Shown here piece after piece: positions 55,681 through 64,000 of a stretch of DNA of 64,000 bases. Location: NCBI GenBank assembly GCA_016648135.1, contig JADDOH010000477.1:62001-126000 (forward strand), read 5' to 3'. The notes under the pieces were generated by a model. It did no database searches, was not told the origin of the DNA, and saw only the letters and a program-made list of their open reading frames with translations. Both the position numbers and the translations under genes were made by a program. Each line of letters opens with the position of its first letter. The first letter of the stretch is position 1. The DNA is from Agrypnia vestita. Lineage: Eukaryota > Arthropoda > Insecta > Trichoptera > Phryganeidae.

Positions 55681-55713
55681 GAATGTATTAATATGTACTT
55701 ATTCATTAAATAT

Positions 55714-56010
55714 TGTCACGGGATCGTGGCTGCGGCAGTCAAATGAAACACCAAATTAATTAAATTAAAATAATAAATTAATTCAAATAAATTTACACTC
55801 GATTGTTTCTAGAATATTTCCCACAGCTACACTTCGCTGTACTTTTTGTATATCGATAGGTCGTTGTATCTATTTATGGCAGAAATGTCACAATAACTCT
55901 GCTCTTGCGTGCGCCGGGCGTTACTTTTATACAAAAATGTTGGTTTCGCGAATGTTCGAGAACATTCGACTAGTTTATCCATATTTCTAGTACTTAATGG
56001 TTTTTTCAAA
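55714..56010 (-). mobile_element. LTR (solo or fragment) with perfect HSE upstream of TATA, copy B
   Basis: The presumed 3' end reads CGATCCCGTGACA on the minus strand (TG...CA type, 55714). Reading the minus strand, an HSE block (55967-55945) is followed after 13 bp by TATAAAAG (55931-55924) and a GC-richer leader with GTAACGCCCGGCGCACGC. Another TTC-GAA-TTT set lies at 55807-55819. It is homologous to copy A at 53.2-53.66 kb. No gag/pol frames adjoin it, so it is probably solo. Confidence 0.6.
55945..55967 (-). promoter_or_regulatory. Heat-shock element, five perfect pentamers
   Basis: TTC 55945, GAA 55950, TTC 55955, GAA 55960, TTC 55965, exact 5-bp spacing, 13 bp upstream of the LTR TATA box on the minus strand. 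This promoter-proximal placement is like that in hsp promoters. Confidence 0.75.
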
Positions 56011-56011
56011 C

Positions 56012-56560
56012 GTAGTGTTGCTTCCAATGCGCATTTACTGTTGTTTTAGACTCTCTGATAATATTTATAATAATGCCATTATCATGAGCCCATTTTGCTT
56101 TATGAGCAAAAGCTCCCATATCGGCTTCACACTTTCGTCACTCAATTCGGTATTTTTTTATGCTAAAATGGTCATCCTCCCCGCAAACTTAAACTCATAT
56201 GAGTGCATGTGGTGCGGAGAGACGTCCACTGCCATCAAAATCAAACCATACAAAACAAAACAATAGAATGAGATATTATACAATGATATACATATATATC
56301 ATTGTATAATACAAAACAATAGAATGAGATATAATACAATGATATACGTATATGTGAGGAAATACCGTAGAGAAAGTCAAATTAGGTACAGTAGACACTC
56401 CCCTGAGGGAAAAATGAAAATAAAGTTTTACTAAACAAACGGAGGACTCGCTCTTACGGATCTTAATGGACCGACAATCGAAAATAGGAAAATGTTGATT
56501 GTAAGTCTAAAATTTGTCGGAAAACTAAGAAAAAATATTTAAGTAGTATGATGATTAATG
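56012..56560. other. Unassigned; hairpin and local duplication at 56255-56350
   Basis: TATTATACAATGATATA (56274-56290) and its reverse complement (56295-56311) form a 17-bp hairpin with a 4-nt loop. ACAAAACAATAGAATGAGAT is repeated about 57 bp later. The + frame 55997-56266 has no recognised domain. Confidence 0.6.
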
Positions 56561-56564
56561 CAAG

Positions 56565-56765
56565 ACCGTAGTAACCCAGTGGGCGTGTCACTGGATTTTC
56601 ACACCGAAGGTTTCGGGTTCGATTTCCGTTGAGGTAACATTAATTGTGATTTACTTGAGCCTGGGTATTTTGTGATGGGTTTCTTTTTGTAATTGGACCT
56701 CCTGACCTATAGAAGCCTTAAATACTCCCGGCAACGGAGGGTTTTCGGTTCATATCCCGGTGACA
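56565..56765 (+). mobile_element. Second tRNA-derived SINE family, probably two heads
   Basis: GTAACCCAGTGGGCGTGTCA (A-box region) and GGTTCGATTTC (56616-56626, B box) make a tRNA-like head, followed by CATTAATTGTGATTTACTTG and TGGGTATTTTGTGATGGGTT. A second B-box-like GGTTCATATCC (56747-56757) follows, so a dimeric SINE or two adjacent pieces are possible. It is unrelated to the 27.5-kb SINE beyond the tRNA part. Confidence 0.6.
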
Positions 56766-56769
56766 GTCA

Positions 56770-58405
56770 AATTGTCATAATCGTAGAATAACGACGCATG
56801 TGATTTTTCTCAAATTTTCAGGAGAGCAGTTTGAAGTTTTATTTAGACACTTTACGTCATAGCTCGATAACTTCAAAAGATTTTCCTTTGAAGCTTGGGT
56901 TAGTTATTTAAAGTTGGTACCTTTCAAACCTCAAATATTGTCAGCACAGTACAACGAAATTTTTACACACGCTGCATTGTTCTACGATCGCAAATCAGAA
57001 CCGTCGTTACACCGACTTCGTATAACGACGGTTAAATTAATGAGAAAAAATACACTTTTTATATACCATTGGATGGTTTCTTTTTTTCACTTTTTAACGA
57101 TCCAAAAAAGTCAATATGGAATTTTTCGAACATCCATCATTGTTCAAGATCATGACGAAATTTTAAATATAGATTTTTTGTTCTCACGTATGCACACCCT
57201 TTTTATTGGTTTATCTTATTTGTATTAAATATAAAAAAATGTGTTCTCAAATTGAACCATAATAATAATATGTATTTTAACTAAAAATATTAATAAGTAT
57301 TAAAAGTACTTGGAAAAAAAATATAATTTAATTTTTGCTTAGCTGCCAAAAACCATTAACTTGATTACAATGCGACAATTTTTTTTTTCCATGGAACTGC
57401 TTCATTTATTAAACCTCAAACAAATATTTTTATCCATTGGAAACCTTCTACACTTGATGGTCCTGTGTTTCATCCGATTGATTTTCCAGAGGTTTAATAC
57501 ATTTGTTCTGTTGGCTGTGGAATTTTTTTCTTCGTAAATACGATATTTTTCAGTTAGCCTCCCGATTTGCGTATCACATTTTTATAATATCTTTTTTGGC
57601 AGCATAGGGTGTTTTGATCATTCGCAATTTTTTTCGTTTAAAATCAAAAAACATTTTTTGTTTATTCATAAAACCATGAAGGTAATGTAGAAAACATTAA
57701 AATATATTTCAAACGAGTTGTGGTTGGCAATATAACATTTTTAAGCTGGAATTTATTTGTTATTATAATTATTCCTATCAGACTTAAAATATAATTCTTT
57801 TTTAATGAGCTGAATATTGAAGAATTTCATGTCTTAAACATTTCAAGGAATGACCATCTCATATAATATTTTTATACTGAGTAATTTAATACGATGTAAA
57901 TCTTTTAAGAGTATTAACATAAGAAGTAAGTAACATTACCTGTATTGCTTTTCATAATTGTGAAGGTTTTTCGTATGAAATATATAATTTTTAAATTTAT
58001 TATATTTTAAAGAAATTCCAAATTTATATAATATACATATAAAAAATTACTTTTTATTTATATTAGAATTTCAATCTAAAAAATATTGCTTTTAAAGAAT
58101 ATTTTTCTTTTGAAAACTGCAATTAGGCTTAAAATACAGGTAATATACTAGTAATTTTTTTAATGAGCGGAACGTCGAATAATTTTTTATCTTATACATT
58201 TCAATAAATTACCATCTTATGTATATAATATTCTTTTATATGAGTAATTTCATAAAATGTTACTTTTTTAGTGTACCACATTGCCTATATTGCTTTTCAT
58301 GATTATGAAAGATTTTGTATTAAATACTTATTTTATTCTCAAGGAAATCATAACATAAATAATATAAAAACAATAACATTTATATTTATATAAAAATGAA
58401 ATTAT
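56770..58405. other. Unassigned AT-rich stretch
   Basis: The + frame 56914-57228 has mixed composition but no recognised domain. Two long AT-rich stretches near 57830-57960 and 58190-58320 share phrases (CTCATATAAT...GAGTAATTT, TATTGCTTTTCATAATTGTGAA), an old direct duplication. Confidence 0.4.
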
Positions 58406-58470
58406 TTCGTTTTTATATATAAATAAAAACTTTAACACTTTGTTCATACCACAGATAATTTAATTAAATC

Positions 58471-58503
58471 AACATGCTTCAGGAGCTAAGCTCCCTTCTT
58501 CCG
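58471..58503 (-). ncRNA. Hammerhead-like motif, left arm of foldback
   Basis: Minus strand: CGGAAGA (CTGAAGA with T to G), stem AGGGAGC-TTA-GCTCCT with one bulge, GAAGC (A15.1 to G), AT, GTT. Two core changes make this copy probably inactive. Confidence 0.5.
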
Positions 58504-58742
58504 GTAATTTACTAAAACTTTTTACTATGATTTTTCGTCATTAAATAAAGCAAGAAATCTAAATGCCAATAATTATTAATTACTTGATTAATATACTTTT
58601 AGAATGAAACCTTTTACCACATTATTGTCTAGTGCCAATTAATTACTTTGTAACCACGCCCCCTTTTTAACCCCTCCCACAATAATGTTCATAATTGTTT
58701 TATACCGTCAAATTAGTTTTAGTAGATATTACATTACTAGTC

Positions 58743-58775
58743 CTGAAGAAGAGAACTTAGCTCTTGAAACATGTT
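58743..58775 (+). ncRNA. Hammerhead-like motif, right arm of foldback
   Basis: CTGAAGA is perfect (58743-58749), stem II AGAGAAC...GCTCTT partly paired after mutation, GAAAC (58766-58770), AT, GTT with T at 58775 as cleavage site. Downstream it reads GATTTAATAAAATTATGTGT. Confidence 0.55.
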
Positions 58776-58829
58776 GATTTAATAAAATTATGTGTGGTAT
58801 AAACAAAGTGTTTAAGTTTTTATTAATGT

Positions 58830-59190
58830 ATAAAAATGGTTTAAAATTGAAGAAGTGATTTCGTTTTTGTATATAATTTTTGATAAAAATAGTCTGATTG
58901 ATTTTTGTAGGCATTTTTCATCAATAATTTCGAAAATGTGATTTTGCGCAAATGAGGTGTTACAATTTTGTGGTAGGAATATTAGTTTTTATTGTATGCG
59001 ATTTTTAGTTATTAAACTGTGTTTATACATTATTTATTTTATTATTGTAGTTCTCCTTAAAGATCAATATATTTTAACACTTCAAACTTGTCTCTGATAA
59101 TCCATTAATTTTTTACTAACTATTTCGATATTTATTAATAAAACCTGTTTACTACGGATTTTTAAAATTTTTTAATATAAAATTTTAATA
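58830..59190. other. Unassigned AT-rich stretch
   Basis: Nothing that I can support. GATTTCGTTTTTGTATATAA at 58857 still resembles DNA next to the left foldback arm. Confidence 0.45.
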
Positions 59191-59194
59191 TAGC

Positions 59195-59350
59195 GAACAT
59201 GGAACATGCGACGCATCAATGTTCTAACTATTTTCAAGCTAAACGCTCCTGCTGTAAAAATAGGAAACTTGCTGGTGTCCTAGAATGGGGCTCATTGACC
59301 ACCAGGTAACTAAGCGAGCTCCATGACCACTACACCAACAAGCTACTCTT
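59195..59350 (-). mobile_element. tRNA-derived SINE, copy 4
   Basis: Reverse strand: TTGGTGTAGTGGTCATGGAG (A-box region), TGGTCAATGAGCCCC (mutated B box), CACCAGCAAGTTTCCTATTT, AGCGTTTAGCTTGAAAATAG, ATTGATGCGTCGCATG. The same body as copies 1-3. The A tail is short. Confidence 0.75.
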
Positions 59351-59354
59351 GTTG

Positions 59355-60062
59355 GTATTGGCCTTGAATTGAATCGTATATGATTAAAATAATTTGCAAA
59401 CAATTTTTATTAACATTCAAGTAAGTGGGAAATATAGATAACAATTGGCTCATACTAGACATAAAAAACATTCGTCCCGAAGTATACTGAGCTGGATATT
59501 TTTGTAAAGTGTTTCGCTATATTAATTGGATCTTATGGTCTGTTGATGCGTTAAAAATATTATTAAAAAATATACACTTTGAGGGTAGCTTAATTCCGCA
59601 ACTGTCGACATTTCATCTAAAGTGTAAAAAATATTTTCTACTCAAAATTGAATGATGAAAAACACCCTGTATAGTTAAAAGTACCTACGTCACTTTTGAC
59701 GGGTTGCATGTGTTTCATTTTTAATATTTTTTTAGTTTCGTATTATTTACACATGGCCTAAAAGATTAATTTATAATAAATGAACTTAATAAAAATAGGA
59801 AATAATGTTTCCTGGCGTATCCTAGTGTAATGTTAGTAATTCGGATGAATTTCATTACACAGAAAAAGTATATTGCTTTCAAAAATTCCGTAAAAATCAA
59901 TTGTAGATTTTCTCATTAGCGAAATTTAACGACATCTGTGGGGATTTAGGGGAATGAAAATGGCTTTGTTCAGGCCGCATGGAAAGGTTGTTACAATGCA
60001 TATGTGAAGTGTGCCATGTAATTCAAATGTATACAACTTCCAAAAAATTAGTAGGCATGTTA
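59355..60062. other. Unassigned stretch
   Basis: AT-rich. TCACTTTTGACGGGTTGCATG at 59691 resembles a phrase at 61301 (TCATTTTTGATGGGTTACAG). No feature was assigned. Confidence 0.4.
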
Positions 60063-60066
60063 TATT

Positions 60067-60262
60067 CTATCATGGGTGGAAATGGCGAATGTTACATTGT
60101 GTAAAGTGATCACTTGAGCCAACCATACGATAGGTCATAAGTCCTATGTACACCCAAAGACTTCTATACCTACTTTCCCATAAAAAACTACAGTTTCGTC
60201 TTTGTGAGACACCTATAATATACATGAACTTATTTATGATTTTAATTTTTGCAAAGCAGCCA
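60067..60262 (+). repeat. Unidentified dispersed repeat, most complete copy
   Basis: TCTATCATGGGTGGAAATGG, GAATGTTACATTGTGTAAAG, TGATCACTTGAGCCAACC, GATAGGTCATAAGTCCTATG, CACCCAAAGACTTCTATACC, TACTTTCCCATAAAAAACTA, then GTCTTTGTGAGACACCTATA. Other copies are at 42985, 44835 (split) and 30498 (fragment, minus). Not recognised as a known family. Confidence 0.65.
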
Positions 60263-60264
60263 AT

Positions 60265-61035
60265 GGAAGAGAGATAAATTTAATTACCTCCTTTGAAAAT
60301 GTCTAAGGTAGGAAACAATGTATAGCTGCTCCGCCTTGTGTATCGGGTTTCCAGCTGCATTCCTTCCGCCAGCAGCGGGGGCGGATGCCACGCCCCACCG
60401 AAATGTAATTATCATAATTTTCCCTCCCTCGCTGACGTGTGCTACCTGAATTCCGATGAAGAACGGCTTCGTAAACTGGAATGACGTCAAATTATATGCA
60501 TTCGGGATTCACCACCCTTTACGAAGAAATATGAGTTTCGCATTTTGTTATTCATATTAATGGCATTCTGCCGTCAGACGGCTCGAGGTATGTATTAAAA
60601 ATATTTTTAAAATGTCAGTCACAAATAAACTAGTAAATAATTGAACGTGGAGGAATTAACTAATTATTAAGAATGAAAAAACTATTTTTTTTGTTTCGCT
60701 TCTATGAAGCTTATTTGAAAATATCACTACTAAATGTAGGTATAGAATATATCAGTTTTCTTTTTCAGGTGAGTGTAAACTTGTCTATACTTGTAGTCTA
60801 CATAGCTTTAGAAGAAAACGAACGTTTCCTTAGCATATTGTAGTGATATTCAAAAATGAAAGTAGTGAAAAAAAAATTGCTTTCATTCGTCAAACATAAT
60901 TATTTAGTTGAATGTCCGTCTGTCCGTCTGTCCGTCTATCCATCCATTCGCATATCTGTCTTTCTGTTCCCGTAACTTCGTGTAACGTCCGTAATTTCAT
61001 TTGAATTCACCGCTAAAACGGAATTAAACGGCCGG
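60265..61035. promoter_or_regulatory. GC-richer region upstream of the candidate gene
   Basis: 60290-60480 is GC-richer and CpG-bearing (CCGCCAGCAGCGGGGGCGGA). TGACGTCA, a perfect CRE-type palindrome, is at 60482-60489. GTCCGTCTGTCCGTCTGTCC repeats occur at 60915-60940. The open minus frame 60490-60284 has no recognised domain. Its position before two candidate first exons makes promoter or 5' untranslated function plausible (inference). Confidence 0.35.
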
Positions 61036-61037
61036 AA

Positions 61038-61124
61038 ATGGAGTATGAACTCAGGGCCAGCAAACCCGAAGGCAGCAACTATAGCGATGTTGCCACTGAA
61101 CCTGCATTACCCATCAAAAATACG
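61038..61124 (+). CDS. Candidate first coding exon A (29 codons)
   Basis: ATGG start at 61038 in context CCGGAAATGG, with an in-frame TAA at 61014-61016. It reads MEYELRASKPEGSNYSDVAT, EPALPIKNT, a hydrophilic N-terminus typical of a cytosolic tail, and stops being needed at a GTAATT donor (intron from 61125). The exon ends in phase 0. Base composition is GC-richer and codon-like compared with flanks. The protein family is unknown to me. A transporter-type N-terminal tail would fit but is a guess. It shares reading phase with exon B, so both could splice to one downstream exon outside the window. Confidence 0.45.
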
Positions 61125-61561
61125 GTAATTATAGGAATTAGCACGTGAACCATTTCCTGTTTCGCCCAATCGCCGGCAGGAGAAATACAAAAAAAAAAAG
61201 TTCAAATATTTTGGTAAAAATCATTATGACTATTTCAGGGGTGTCAGCTATAAATGAGTGGTAAATACTTATTCTTTAGGAATCAGCATGTAAAAGTAAC
61301 GTCATTTTTGATGGGTTACAGCTATTTTATGTTATAATACTGAGAGATGTCAATTTATCTAAAGCTAGCTCGCTTTTGCACGGGGAGAAGTGTGTTAAGA
61401 AAGAAACGCACTTACTTGATTATTGTTGTTTTATTTTTCTTCCACAAAATAAAGATTACAAAAATATGCTGGAAAAAGTTAGAGCAAATTACACGCAATT
61501 TAATAAGAGTAAAATAAAAACCCGAGAAGTCAACTACCGCGTTGGTGCCTAACGAACCCGG

Positions 61562-61645
61562 ATGGAGACTGTGCCAGCAGAGAGGAACATTGGTCGTGTA
61601 GCCGCGCTCGGGTCTCTGCTCCGGTTCATCCTGGCGGCGGGTTCG
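61562..61645 (+). CDS. Candidate first coding exon B (28 codons)
   Basis: ATGG start at 61562 in context CCCGGATGG, with an in-frame TAA at 61550-61552. It reads METVPAERNIGRVAALGSLL, RFILAAGS: a short charged head and then a hydrophobic helix, as in a signal peptide or first membrane segment. The frame ends exactly at GTAAGT (intron from 61646), a consensus donor, in phase 0 like exon A. The exon and its neighbourhood (61550-61740) are markedly GC-richer than the AT-rich flanks. No second exon is visible before 64000, so the gene would have a first intron longer than 2.3 kb. Family is not recognised. Confidence 0.5.
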
Positions 61646-61649
61646 GTAA

Positions 61650-64000
61650 GTTTCTTCCCATCAACTGGACTGGTTCGTGTCAGCGCTAATTTAACTTCCG
61701 AGGTCCGCCGCTAGATGGTTCCATCTATCCGTAATGATATTCCACGCGAGTAACTTAATGCGTATTATCTGCCTAGATTTTCAGTTGTAGCGATATATCT
61801 TCTTGCAGAAGTTCTTGGAAACATTTGTGGTTATGATTATTGGTAAAACATCGAGTAATTCTGTTATCGAAAATCGAACATTTTAGAGATTTTATCTCTT
61901 TCTACCAGCCGCAAGCCAACTCTTGAGTTTGTCTCCAGATCGAATTTCTACATGAGTACATAGTATCGAGGTTTATCTCAATTAAACCTCGAAATTTACC
62001 TCATAGCGTCTTATAACGCGGATACGGATCAAAATGTCTAACATTTGAAAAATAATATTTTTTCATATTTCTATATTATGTCAAAACATTTTTATTACGA
62101 AAATTGGATTGACTTGGATGGCCGCTAGCTACATGTAACTGTCAACTTTTGCAAAGAGCAGACAGTATTTCCACTCAATCACATAAACTAGAAAAATATT
62201 TTTTATATATATTTAATATATCAAGAGACCTGGATAATTTGACACTTCTCGTGTACCAAATGAGTCTTAGTCGTATTCATCCTTTAAAAAAAAAGAATGC
62301 GTAAAAGAGTACGCATTTGTCTCAAACCCTTTTATAGGTCTAGGATTTGTGGGTTCCAAGCTGACTAACAATCTTTAATTTTATACATTCCACGATCTTA
62401 TTTAAATACCTTTAACAAGGGCAAGCACTGTCTAAATGCAATTGTGAAATTCAGTTTTTATTGAATTATACAAAAATAATTTAATTATAATTATATGAAA
62501 AAAAACGCTCTACATAAATATTTCAGACATTCACCATTGCAAAGAATATGAATATTTATTTTAAAATAATGTTCATGAATTTGTTTAAATAAATATAAAA
62601 ATTAAGCGTTCCGCACAACAGGAGAGGCTACTTGCAATTACACTAAAAGAATCACATGAAAGTCATGAAATATTGGTAGCTAACAATTGTTTTAAGCTTT
62701 TTGCCTTCACCACGGAAAAATATTAAAAAACAAAGAAGACAAAAACATAAAAAAATGACATTGTTCATCAAAAATATAAAGCAATGCATCAAATTTTAAC
62801 CCAAAATATTAGCATTATATTCTCATACGATAATTTGGCACCATTTTAATTATGGTCTACTATGCTAATTAAGACAACAGATATTTGCAAGGTCTAGTAT
62901 TAACCGTTGAATCGGTAAAGGTGTAAATACATATTATGTAAAACAAAAGGTATAAGTGAGACTTTTTTATTTTTATTTAAATATTACAAAATTTTCTGAC
63001 ACGCTATTAGTAACAAATTAAATTATTAAACAACTGACTACTGACAAATTCAAAACATATGTGACAAAAATGCTAAAACTCAGCCAATTATAAAACAAGA
63101 TTTTATATCTCAATTATATTATTATTATATTCCTATATTGAATCATGTAAAAAATGTTATCCATAAACCGTTTCAGGTTTCTATTATATTTTTAAATAAT
63201 TAAAAAAAAACACATATCTGTGTTATAAACAAAATATTTTTTTTTTAATTTTCCAAAATAATACTTTTTCCGATGAACTTAGCAAAGTAAACCTTATTTT
63301 TTTCAAAATAACAAAGTGGGATGAATAAAACAAACATGTTACGTAACGTGCAAAGAATAATTTCCGACAGACAAATTATTTTGATTAATGTAAGTAATTA
63401 CCAGTGTCTAAGAATAATTGAAGAAAATTCATTTTAATATAAATTATTACAGGAATATTCAGACTGCGAAGCTTTTAAGTTAAATGCCCAAATTTCAGGG
63501 TAAAAAGCCACGAGTCATGCTCAGGCTTCTTAGAAAACTTTTTAATTAACGACTGAGATAAAATTTCTTTTAAATTTGTAATTATAGTTCACTTCAAATG
63601 TGGAGATAACGGTTTAATTTCCATTTGTTTTAATTAATATTAAGCATTACGTTTGAGATTACGAAACATTTATATTTATTAAAGAAAAATATAATGTTTA
63701 TTACTTATGGCACTTAATAAAAGGAAAATTAATTTAGGGTAATATTCTATTTTCTTAGAATAATTACTTTTCGAGAATAATTATTTTAACGTAAAAATGT
63801 GCGGTTATTACAAAATAAATATATAATTTAACGCTTATTAAATATTTAAGTAGCTTTGAGATTGATAAAACATGCAGGAAACATTTGTATTATAAGAAAA
63901 TATTTTTTTCGTAATAACGCGTTTCCTTCTAAATCTTCAAATTCTTTGCCATGTTCGCCATGCCATTTCTAAAGACTACATTCTTCTGAAAATAACTACC
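61650..64000. other. AT-rich, probably intron of the candidate gene
   Basis: After a GC-richer tail to about 61740, this is uniformly AT-rich with no reading frame of note, no recognisable element end and no exon-like island. It fits a long first intron, but intergenic DNA is equally possible if the exons are not real. Confidence 0.35.

Larger units (their letters stand above)
58410..58828. mobile_element. Foldback element with a hammerhead in each arm
   Basis: The left arm (58410-58512, read on minus) and the right arm (58722-58828, read on plus) share GTTTTAGTA, the ribozyme, ATGTTGATTTAAT, AAATTAT.TGTGGTAT, AACAAAGTGTT.AAGTTTTT and ATTTAT, with the same order. The spacer is about 210 bp and non-coding. 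Two ends of one Penelope-like family are thus in inverted orientation. Confidence 0.7.

Noticed and set aside
1..64000. CRISPR arrays, bacterial operons, rRNA genes
   Set aside because: Looked for and not seen. Tandem repeats here lack spacer structure, and the DNA is plainly eukaryotic.

Overview
The window is AT-rich eukaryotic DNA, most likely an insect or other arthropod (inference). The clues are insect-style Helitrons, decayed mariner and hAT elements, RTE-like and CR1/Jockey-like LINE tails, tRNA-derived SINEs and Penelope-type hammerhead motifs. There are no operons, no rRNA genes, no intact tRNA genes and no long intact reading frames. Almost all recognisable protein signal is broken transposon sequence. 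The rest looks like intergenic or long-intron DNA.

Layout. 0-10 kb: a DDE transposase relic, a hAT end, a decayed heat-shock-element (HSE) array beside a 97-bp tandem repeat with Helitron-like hairpins, a 242-bp satellite block, two LINE tails, a Helitron, and an inverted-repeat element carrying a LINE fragment. 10-32 kb: a near-perfect hairpin, several hammerhead-bearing Penelope remnants, a mariner relic, more LINE tails, two SINEs, a second copy of the 8-kb Helitron and a hAT end. 32-46 kb: a short hAT MITE, a duplicated TATA/initiator module, a perfect 36-bp hairpin, two further Helitrons and an unidentified dispersed repeat with nested insertions. 46-60 kb: a Penelope-derived foldback, a Helitron 3' end loaded with HSE arrays, two related LTRs with HSEs next to their TATA boxes, a long CR1/Jockey-like LINE remnant interrupted by a Penelope piece, and a Penelope foldback with a ribozyme in each arm. 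60-64 kb: the best candidate for a host gene, two short coding exons on the + strand. Both open with ATG, both have an in-frame stop just upstream, and both end in phase 0 at a GT donor. They look like alternative first coding exons of one gene that continues beyond the window.

Two patterns stand out. First, HSE arrays (alternating GAA/TTC every 5 bp) occur in two unrelated mobile-element classes: a Helitron at 48.4-48.6 kb with a decayed relative at 1 kb, and LTRs at 53.5 and 55.9 kb. This suggests elements that respond to, or spread, heat-shock regulation. Second, at least a dozen hammerhead-ribozyme-like motifs in three sequence families are scattered on both strands. Several are flanked by long inverted arms, as expected of Penelope-like retroelement ends.

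All assignments come from reading the sequence by eye. Family names rest on remembered family signatures, not on database searches.
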